From contig JAUNWC010000103.1 of NCBI GenBank assembly GCA_030540495.1, positions 1-6,252 of the forward strand: a DNA stretch of 6,252 bases. The letters are read 5' to 3'. The notes beneath the pieces were generated by a model that had not been told where the DNA came from, made no database searches, and worked only from the letters and a program-made list of their open reading frames with translations. The stretch's first letter is position 1. Every line of letters starts with the position of its first letter. A program made the position numbers and the translations under genes. The stretch comes from Bacteroidota bacterium (lineage in GTDB: Bacteria > Bacteroidota > Bacteroidia > Bacteroidales > P3). Positions 1 through 5,280 of this stretch are shown one piece after another.

Positions 1-5
1 AATAA

Positions 6-509
6 AAAAACTCACATCTAAGGGTACTTAACACTCCTATACAAAAAGGAGACTATGTTGTTTTTGTCATAGACAAAACAGTTATGGAGGTTAAAGAAAT
101 AAATAAAAATAAGGTGGAGTTAGTCAATGGTATGATAAGTATAAAAACATCATTGGATAAGGTTGTAAAAATAGATAAACAAAACTATCTAAAACAAGAG
201 ACAAACAACAAAAGGAATGATACTTCTAACCCTATAATGAATAGAATTAATGAAGTTAGGGCGGGTTTTTCTGCTCAGATAGACCTTAGGGGAGAAAGAA
301 CCGAAGAGGCATTAAGGAAAGTTGCACAACTTTTGGACACAGCGCGATTGTTAGGAGAACACTACGTAAAAATTCTACATGGCAAGGGAGATGGTATTTT
401 GAAAACTCAGATAAGAAACTACCTAAAACAACAACCTATGGTAAAAAGTTTTTATGCAGAGAAAATAGAATTGGGTGGAGAAGGAATAACCATAATAGAG
501 TTGAATTAA
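6..509 (+). CDS. mutS2: MutS2 C-terminal part (KOW-like segment and Smr domain), 5' end missing or frame-interrupted
   Basis: MutS2 is a MutS-like ATPase that binds branched DNA or stalled ribosomes; its C-terminal Smr domain has nuclease activity in several relatives. Only the tail is visible. Counting from ATG 84, residues 66-70 are IDLRG and 98-104 are LHGKGDG, the two hallmark Smr motifs, and the protein ends in GGEGITIIEL, a typical MutS2 ending. Homology starts before ATG 84: codons 33-83 read TPIQKGDYV and onward, which matches the KOW-like segment ahead of Smr, so ATG 84 is not the natural start, and no ribosome binding site precedes it. The frame is open only back to base 6. Codon 3-5 is TAA, next to seven As (4-10), so the upstream part of the gene must lie in another frame, or the gene is broken. 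This could be a real frameshift, a homopolymer sequencing error or slippage. Family assignment is secure; intactness is not. Confidence 0.85.
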   Translation, partial: KNSHLRVLNTPIQKGDYVVFVIDKTVMEVKEINKNKVELVNGMISIKTSLDKVVKIDKQNYLKQETNNKRNDTSNPIMNRINEVRAGFSAQIDLRGERTEEALRKVAQLLDTARLLGEHYVKILHGKGDGILKTQIRNYLKQQPMVKSFYAEKIELGGEGITIIELN

Positions 510-555
510 AAGAAGTAGTTTTTTTTAGGGTAAAAATGATACTATTTCAAAAGAA

Positions 556-581
556 AAGTAGGGAGGTTTTTCTCCCTACTT
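556..581. terminator. Stem-loop between convergent genes, probable bidirectional terminator
   Basis: A perfect 10-bp stem joins AAGTAGGGAG (556-565) to CTCCCTACTT (572-581) with a GTTTTT loop. It lies 46 nt after the mutS2 stop and 28 nt after the stop of the minus-strand gene ending at 610. Read on the minus strand the stem is followed by TTCTTTT, a fair U-rich tract. On the + strand it is followed by A7 rather than T, so it fits termination of the minus-strand unit better. Confidence 0.7.
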
Positions 582-609
582 AAAAAAACAGTAATATTCT
601 TAGTTGTAA

Positions 610-1017
610 TTATCTCTCATACCAACAATGTTTCTTTTTACCAGATAACACCACCCAATATTTAACATCCTTATTGCCTTGCAAATATGCTATTGTTAAT
701 GTAACACATCTTTTGTAACCACGTGGGATAGATTCCAAATCATGAGAAGCCAAATGCCTTCCCAAATCTGTATAATCTTGAAAGCGAGCGTGTGCCTTTA
801 GTTTATTTTCTTCGCAAATGCTGTCTCTATAAATACCTATTACATAATTATCCTTAACTTCTATCAATACAGGGAAGTTGAAAGTTTCGGCTTCTGTAAT
901 ATATATGCCGTCTTTAAGCCCTGTAAAATCATAAGGGTCTTTGTTCTTATCTATTTGCGCATTTACTAATATTCCCAAACAGCAAAATAATGTAATTAAA
1001 ATTATTCTTCTTTTCAT
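610..1017 (-). CDS. Small secreted protein of unknown function
   Basis: I do not recognise the family. The 135-residue product opens with a clear type I signal peptide: basic KRR at 2-4, a hydrophobic core to about residue 18, then a VNA|Q cleavage site near residue 20, the common Bacteroidota pattern. No lipobox cysteine is positioned for lipidation. The mature part of about 115 residues has three cysteines (68, 104, 131) and many short beta-prone stretches such as YVIGIYR and YWVVLSG, so it is probably a small beta-rich periplasmic or exported domain. It starts 8 nt after the stop of the lipoprotein gene at 1026-1772 and is almost certainly cotranscribed with it, which suggests a shared role. 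The leader between the two genes (TAAGAATAGTT before the ATG) has no Shine-Dalgarno site, as is usual in this phylum. Translational coupling is likely. The stem-loop at 556-581 would end the transcript. Confidence 0.75.
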   Translation of the reverse strand: MKRRIILITLFCCLGILVNAQIDKNKDPYDFTGLKDGIYITEAETFNFPVLIEVKDNYVIGIYRDSICEENKLKAHARFQDYTDLGRHLASHDLESIPRGYKRCVTLTIAYLQGNKDVKYWVVLSGKKKHCWYER

Positions 1018-1025
1018 AACTATTC

Positions 1026-1772
1026 TTAATTAGAGGTTGGACATTTTACACATTCATAATGACATCTACTCTTGTATTCAATGCATTTTCCCATTTTATT
1101 ACAATTAACCTCGTCTGCGTGTAGTTTTCTTTCACACGATTTAGAGAACCAATCTATAACTACTTTTACGACTGAAACTATTAAAGTAGCAACTGCAACT
1201 ACACTTTCTAAACTTGCTTCAGTTTTTTTGAAAGAGGATAAAAATGGATTATCAAAAGTATTATTTGAGGCTAATATTCCTGCAAATGTTTCTGCGTTTA
1301 GCCCATTATAATAAACTTTGCCATAGACCGTATCTCCGTCTTTGTGTGTAACACTATATGAAACAAAACCATCTATATCATCTTGAATATTGAATACTTG
1401 AAATTCATCATCAAATGCTATAAAAGTAAAGGTATTATTCTCCTTATTCTCTATAACTCGGATTGTACCCAAATCTTCCAATTCATAGATAATATTTTTA
1501 GAGTCTATAGTGGTTCCGTTTTCTATAGTTCTCTCGGTAATGAAATCAGATAAAGACGTTCCCGTAGATACACTCAAAGTATTCAAAGATGAGTTTTTAT
1601 TGATAAACATAAATCCACCATCAGGAATTTGTATATCCGTAAGGACTTTTTTATCGTTGGATAAGTTAATATCCTCTTTCTCGTCACTACAAGCAATAAA
1701 CACGACAGTTGTTATCGCTAATGCAGATAAGCATAATAATACTATTTTTATTTTATTTAACTTTAACTTCAT
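1026..1772 (-). CDS. Predicted surface lipoprotein with hydrophobic helix and cysteine-rich tail, function unknown
   Basis: I recognise no family for this 248-residue protein. It begins with a lipoprotein signal: lysines at 2, 4, 7 and 9, a hydrophobic core at about 10-26, and a lipobox FIAC with lipidated Cys28. The next residues, SDEKED, are acidic and match the Bacteroidota lipoprotein export signal, so surface exposure is expected. Residues 45-160 are beta-rich, with stretches such as GGFMFINK, TFTFIAF and TVYGKVYYNG. Residues 189-209 form a strongly hydrophobic or amphipathic segment. The last 36 residues hold six cysteines (213, 224, 230, 237, 241, 244; spacing 10-5-6-3-2), many lysines and histidines, and could form a disulfide knot or bind metal. 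The gene leads a two-gene unit with the small secreted protein at 610-1017. Nothing in the sequence settles whether it is an adhesin, a toxin-like peptide carrier or a structural surface protein. Confidence 0.8.
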   Translation of the reverse strand: MKLKLNKIKIVLLCLSALAITTVVFIACSDEKEDINLSNDKKVLTDIQIPDGGFMFINKNSSLNTLSVSTGTSLSDFITERTIENGTTIDSKNIIYELEDLGTIRVIENKENNTFTFIAFDDEFQVFNIQDDIDGFVSYSVTHKDGDTVYGKVYYNGLNAETFAGILASNNTFDNPFLSSFKKTEASLESVVAVATLIVSVVKVVIDWFSKSCERKLHADEVNCNKMGKCIEYKSRCHYECVKCPTSN

Positions 1773-2135
1773 AACTTTTTAAATTTTATATTTAGCAGAT
1801 TAATTTTCATTCAAATAACTATGCTAACTCGCCATAAGAATGCCTATTTTTATTCTTGTTCTTATTTTTTCTTACATATAGAATACTATAAAAAAGATTG
1901 TGGATTATAATGGAGCCTAAAAAACATCTAAAAGAACAACAGACGTTTTTGTTATTGTCGGCCCCATAGGAGTACGAAGTTATTTTTACCAATAAAAAAG
2001 ATATACTCAGATGCATAACATACACAACGAGTTGCTTGCTTTATTCTATAAAAGAAGTCTACAAGTAAAATATACTCTACAACAATAAATGAGCATCTTT
2101 TTATGATATTTTTATATGAAAAAACCATCATTTTG
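1773..2135. other. Long AT-rich region without a convincing gene, candidate leader of the lipoprotein gene
   Basis: This stretch of about 360 bp separates the lipoprotein gene from a minus-strand promoter match at 2136-2167. Two overlapping minus-strand open frames of 68 codons (1819-2025 and 1952-2158) lack good starts and recognisable domains, and the second starts upstream of the predicted transcription start. If the promoter is real, the RNA has a leader of about 355 nt before ATG 1772. I found no known riboswitch pattern and no strong terminator. One short stretch on the minus strand (about 1922-2040), read across two frames, vaguely resembles the C-terminal end of a FISUMP-type surface domain (ending in SFRCFLG) and could be a gene remnant. 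Confidence 0.4.
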
Positions 2136-2167
2136 CAAAGATATAGATATTTTTTCAAACTAACAAA
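2136..2167 (-). promoter_or_regulatory. Bacteroidota-type promoter pointing toward the lipoprotein gene
   Basis: On the minus strand a TTTG (2167-2164) is followed, after 20 nt, by TATCTTTG (2143-2136), which fits the Bacteroidota -33/-7 form TTTG and TAnnTTTG exactly. Immediately upstream on the same strand lies A9-C-A7 (2185-2169), an A-tract placed like an UP element. Transcription would start near 2129-2131 and run toward the lipoprotein gene at 1772. The long distance to that gene is the main doubt. Confidence 0.5.
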
Positions 2168-2185
2168 CTTTTTTTGTTTTTTTTT

Positions 2186-2354
2186 AGGGTAGGTTAGAAT
2201 AGGTTGTTATAGGTTAGCATAAGTTACAGCCGTAGGTTGTTCTATAAGACACTTAAGCGTATAACAAAAAGTAATGGCTATGTCCTATTTCAACCTATGT
2301 TAACTTATAGGAGGCTGTGCCTCCAACTTATGCCAACCTATCCCTACCTATAGG
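2186..2354. repeat. Inverted repeat element built from degenerate 10-bp units
   Basis: The left arm has units in exact 10-bp steps: AGGTTAGAAT (2191), AGGTTGTTAT (2201), AGGTTAGCAT (2211) and AAGTTACAGC (2221), with a further AGGTT at 2234. The right arm carries the reverse complement type, again 10 bp apart: AACCT (2292) then AACTT (2302), and AACTT (2325) then AACCT (2335), followed by TACCT (2345). The arms pair: 2209-2225 with 2325-2341 gives 16 of 17 matches, and GGTAGG (2188-2193) can pair with CCTACC (2343-2348). Inside the right arm is a tight hairpin, GGAGGC-TGT-GCCTCC (2310-2324). The element is flanked by a T9 run on the left (2177-2185) and, after a short spacer, an A8 run on the right (2361-2368). 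It could be a REP- or MITE-like interspersed repeat or a structured RNA; no coding capacity is visible. Confidence 0.65.
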
Positions 2355-2362
2355 TATAAGAA

Positions 2363-2403
2363 AAAAAAGAGATAGCCATACGAAGTACAGTTATCTCTTT
2401 TTT
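2363..2403 (-). terminator. Terminator hairpin directly after tRNA-Lys
   Basis: A 12-bp stem pairs 2363-2374 (AAAAAAGAGATA) with 2392-2403, extended by a G-U and a C-G pair, and leaves a 13-nt loop. On the minus strand the hairpin begins one base past the tRNA discriminator base, and its far arm ends in an uninterrupted T8 (2368-2361). This is a standard factor-independent layout. On the + strand the second arm also ends in T6, so it may also work in the other direction. Confidence 0.75.
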
Positions 2404-2404
2404 G

Positions 2405-2477
2405 TGACTAATCTGGGATTCGAACCCAGGACCCCATCCTTAAAAGGGATGTGCTCTACCGGCTGAGCTAATTAGTC
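2405..2477 (-). tRNA. tRNA-Lys (anticodon TTT)
   Basis: The minus strand folds into a complete 73-nt cloverleaf. The acceptor stem GACTAAT pairs with ATTAGTC, followed by discriminator A. The D arm has GCTC/GAGC stems with GG in the loop. The anticodon stem CATCC/GGATG encloses loop CTTTTAA, giving anticodon TTT (lysine). The variable loop is 5 nt, and the T arm CTGGG-TTCGAAT-CCCAG is canonical. The 3' CCA is not encoded and must be added after transcription. It has its own promoter (2498-2529) and a terminator right after it, so it is a single-gene unit. Confidence 0.97.
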
Positions 2478-2497
2478 TTATCCCCTGTTTGCGAGTG

Positions 2498-2529
2498 CAA
2501 AATTATAATAAATTATTATACTGACCAAA
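2498..2529 (-). promoter_or_regulatory. Bacteroidota-type promoter of tRNA-Lys
   Basis: On the minus strand TTTG (2529-2526) and TAATTTTG (2505-2498) are separated by 20 nt, an exact fit to the -33 TTTG and -7 TAnnTTTG elements used by the primary sigma factor of Bacteroidota. The predicted start lies near 2491-2493, leaving a 5' leader of about 15 nt before the tRNA. Placement and motif quality make this a good call. Confidence 0.75.
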
Positions 2530-2574
2530 TAAATTATGATAAAATATTTAAAATATTTTTTTATTCTTTGAAAA

Positions 2575-4023
2575 TCAAAGAGATAATTTTTCTTTTCTAC
2601 TTATAAACCATAAACCCAAATAGGTTAATAACCCATTTAACAACAAGAGTTCAAAGTCAAAAGAATAGTTAAACCATAGTTTTGAATTATTATTGAGAAC
2701 AAAACATATAGCAGGAGCAAGTATACATATAAGCGGAACTAATTTGTCATTAACCTTTCGTTTGTTGCTCAAACCAAAAGCAAACAAGCCAAGCAAAGGG
2801 CCGTAGGTTATGCTTGCTATTTGATATAAAATGTCTATAAGATGCTCGTTTTTGTTATGATAGTAGAAAATTATAACAAGTGTAAAAAGCAAAGCAAAGG
2901 CTATATGCACCCAATGTCTTATATGAATTTTCTGTTTTTCGGTTTTGTCTTGTCTTTTCTCAAAATTAAGAAAATCTATACAAAAAGCGGTTGTCAAAGA
3001 TGTTAGTGCTCCATCTGCACTTGGATAAAGAGCAGAAATCAAACCAATAATAAATATTATAGAGGCAATAGGGGATAGATGATTGATAGCAACCTGGGCA
3101 AAAAGGTCATCTCCAGTTGCCTCTATGCCGTTTTTGGCTTTATAAATATATAGGGCGGCTCCCAACATAAGAAACAAGAAATTAACCAAAAACAAGATAA
3201 GCGAAAAGGTTATCATATTTTTCTTTGCTGCAGAAAGATTTTTGCAAGAAAGATTTTTTTGCATCATTTCTTGGTCTAAGCCCGTCATTGCTATGCAGAT
3301 AAACATACCTCCAACAATCTGTTTCCACCAACAATTACGAGAAGAGGAATCTGTGTCTATAAAGGTAAAATACTCACTGTGTGAAATATGGCTTATCATA
3401 CCGCCAAACGAATAACCTAAACTATGTGCTATCATAATAAAACAAAGTACCAAAGCCAAAAGCATAAAAGTTGTTTGCAAAGTATCTGTCCAAACTATGG
3501 TTTTAACTCCACCCTTTATAGTGAAAAGAAGTATTAGCAAAAGAAAAAGCAAAACCGTTAGTTCAAAAGGTATGCCCCAAGCCTTAAAAACAAAGTTATA
3601 TAAAACTATAATGACAATAAACATTCTAAGACTTGCTCCCAAACAACGAGAAAGTATAAAAAAAGCACTACCTGTTTTATGGGAAAAATAACCAAAACGC
3701 TTGTCTAAATAAGTGTATATACTAACCAAATTAAGTTTGTAATACATAGGCATAAGCACAAAGGCAATAACCAAATAGCCAAGAAAATAGCCAAAAACCA
3801 TAAGCATATAGGTAAACATTCTATCATTTACCCAGCCCGGAACACTCATAAAAGTAACTCCCGAGAGTGAGGCACCTATCATTCCGTATGCTACTACAAA
3901 CCAAGGACTTTTTTTATTTCCCTGAAAAAAAGATTTGGCATCTGCCTTGCGAGAAGTCAAAATTGTTATTCCAAACAAAAGCAAAGTATATAAAACAAAT
4001 ACAATAAAAATAGTGTTTTCCAT
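2575..4023 (-). CDS. Sodium:solute symporter (SSS family), substrate unknown
   Basis: This inner-membrane transporter of the SSS (PutP/SGLT) family should couple solute uptake to Na+ entry. At 482 residues it is near the usual family length. It has many hydrophobic spans, starting at about 3-23 and 42-62. Family marks are the TM1/TM2 stretch SPWFVVAYGMIGASLSGV (39-56), the loop LVSIYTYLDKRFG (99-111), GGVKTIVWTDTLQ (171-183), and the sodium-site helix PSADGALTSLTT (334-345) ending in CID. By hand alignment to vSGLT, the first of the paired sodium-site serines is Pro334 and the second is kept as Ser335. It is the third gene after the porin and the Gate-domain protein, 33 nt from the latter, with no promoter between. 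The substrate cannot be read from the sequence; sugars, organic acids and amino acids are all possible. The stop codon overlaps a weak hairpin (2566-2580) that lacks a T tract. Confidence 0.92.
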   Translation of the reverse strand: MENTIFIVFVLYTLLLFGITILTSRKADAKSFFQGNKKSPWFVVAYGMIGASLSGVTFMSVPGWVNDRMFTYMLMVFGYFLGYLVIAFVLMPMYYKLNLVSIYTYLDKRFGYFSHKTGSAFFILSRCLGASLRMFIVIIVLYNFVFKAWGIPFELTVLLFLLLILLFTIKGGVKTIVWTDTLQTTFMLLALVLCFIMIAHSLGYSFGGMISHISHSEYFTFIDTDSSSRNCWWKQIVGGMFICIAMTGLDQEMMQKNLSCKNLSAAKKNMITFSLILFLVNFLFLMLGAALYIYKAKNGIEATGDDLFAQVAINHLSPIASIIFIIGLISALYPSADGALTSLTTAFCIDFLNFEKRQDKTEKQKIHIRHWVHIAFALLFTLVIIFYYHNKNEHLIDILYQIASITYGPLLGLFAFGLSNKRKVNDKLVPLICILAPAICFVLNNNSKLWFNYSFDFELLLLNGLLTYLGLWFISRKEKLSL

Positions 4024-4056
4024 AGAATTTGCTTATTAGAGAATAACTTTAATCAT

Positions 4057-5223
4057 TTATATAAGAGATATCAACAAATATAAGAAATGTGCAAAAATAC
4101 CCGCAAACAAACCTCCTATGGTGTGAGCAAGTATGGCTTTGGATATAAGTTTTCTATAACCCAAAGAGTCTAACATAGCAGCATGAGTAGAAAGATAACC
4201 ACTCCAACACATACCTATGGCAGTACAAACCGCTACGGCATTGCCGTCCAATATACCCTCCTTGGCAAAAGAGGAAACCAAGCCAAGTGCGGCTCCAACA
4301 CTACCCAAAGCCGTCATAGGAAAGGCGATAAACTCCATATGATTGAAACCAAATAACCATTCAAAAACCCAATGTATTTTATCAGCAAGCCAAGGCAAAA
4401 TAGGAACTCCTTGACCTATGCCTCCATTGTAACCATCCATAGGTGCAGAATTTGTTATCAAAAGCACCATAGTAGTAATAATAACCACGCCGGGAATAAT
4501 AGCAAGACCCAATTCCACGCCCGTTTTTCCTCCATCAAGCATGGCATTAAGCGTTCTGATAAATATACTTTCTTTTTGTTCTTTCTCCTCCTCAAACTGT
4601 TCTTCCTGGGCTATTTCTTTTTGAGTCATTACGGGAGCATTCATTTCCGGGAAAGCCTTAAGGGTGAATCTTTGCATCAAACGAGTAGAAATTATGCTAC
4701 CAACCACTGCTCCACACAAACCCACCAAAGCACCCGAAAGATAATTCTGTCCATAACCTATCATGGATATAATAACCACAAAACCCATTCCAAAGGCTGT
4801 TCCAAAATTGGTAAGCGAGACAAGTTGATATTTCTTAAAATAAGAGGAAAAGTTCTTGTCTTTGGAAAGCGCTATAATAGCAGGGTTATCCGATAGGAAG
4901 GTCATCACTCCACCTAAGGCTGCAACACCGGGAAGATTATACAAAGGTTTCATCAAAGGTCTTAGCAACTTCTCCAACAGATTGATAACTCCAAACTCTG
5001 CTAACAACTTACTCAAAGCACCTGTCAAAACAGTTATTCCCATCAAATAAAAAACAGTGTTAAGCAATAAATCATGTGCAGTTCGCATTATGGTATTCAT
5101 CATATTTGCCATACCCATACGCGAACCTAATAAACCAAAAACAACTATAATTATTAGCAAGAAAATAATAGCCTCTTTTATTCTTCTATTAAAATGTTTT
5201 TTTGTGGTTGTCTTATTATCCAT
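4057..5223 (-). CDS. Gate-domain (nucleoside-recognition) inner-membrane protein, transporter-like
   Basis: This 388-residue polytopic membrane protein has two halves that each resemble the Gate domain found in nucleoside transporters and spore-maturation-like membrane proteins. After a basic cytoplasmic start and a first span (18-33), half one covers about 53-190, with GVMTFLSDNPAIIAL at 105-119 and TNFGTAFGMGFVV at 138-150. A highly charged loop rich in Glu and Lys (201-219) leads to half two, with DGGKTGVELGLAIIPGVV at 230-247. The C-terminal part carries the conserved-looking STHAAMLDSLGYRKL (345-359) and HTIGGLFAGIFAH (367-379). It recalls membrane proteins named CD0519/CD1768-like, though that name is from memory and unchecked. 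It starts 57 nt after the porin gene and ends 33 nt before the symporter gene, so it is probably cotranscribed with both. Substrate and direction of transport are unknown. An A-rich stretch, not a Shine-Dalgarno site, precedes the ATG. Confidence 0.8.
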   Translation of the reverse strand: MDNKTTTKKHFNRRIKEAIIFLLIIIVVFGLLGSRMGMANMMNTIMRTAHDLLLNTVFYLMGITVLTGALSKLLAEFGVINLLEKLLRPLMKPLYNLPGVAALGGVMTFLSDNPAIIALSKDKNFSSYFKKYQLVSLTNFGTAFGMGFVVIISMIGYGQNYLSGALVGLCGAVVGSIISTRLMQRFTLKAFPEMNAPVMTQKEIAQEEQFEEEKEQKESIFIRTLNAMLDGGKTGVELGLAIIPGVVIITTMVLLITNSAPMDGYNGGIGQGVPILPWLADKIHWVFEWLFGFNHMEFIAFPMTALGSVGAALGLVSSFAKEGILDGNAVAVCTAIGMCWSGYLSTHAAMLDSLGYRKLISKAILAHTIGGLFAGIFAHFLYLLISLI

Positions 5224-5280
5224 TTTCTTTTTTTGTTTATGTGTTCTTATTTCTTGTCCTTAATCTATATAAGATTGATA

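Noticed and set aside
1836..1857. AAGAAT/ATTCTT hairpin as a + strand terminator
   Set aside because: It has only 6 AT-rich pairs with a 10-nt loop, and no + strand gene precedes it.
1819..2158. Two overlapping minus-strand open frames of 68 codons as small genes
   Set aside because: One begins at GTG and the other starts upstream of the predicted transcription start. Neither has a recognisable domain, signal peptide or plausible composition, and both sit in AT-rich DNA where such frames arise by chance.
2191..2230. 10-bp direct repeats as a CRISPR array
   Set aside because: Units are only 10 bp, contiguous and degenerate, with no spacers and no cas genes nearby.
2566..2580. CTTTGA-TTT-TCAAAG hairpin (minus strand) as terminator of the symporter gene
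   Set aside because: The 6-bp AT-rich stem overlaps the stop codon and is followed by As rather than a T tract, so it is too weak to call.
4372..4896. A 174-codon + strand open frame opposite the Gate-domain gene
   Set aside because: Its product is low-complexity and rich in His, Ser and Lys, with no domain, and it lies wholly antisense to a clearly conserved membrane protein. The same applies to shorter antisense frames at 1072-1311, 1510-1782, 3497-3691, 4856-5050, 5057-5263 and 6052-6240.
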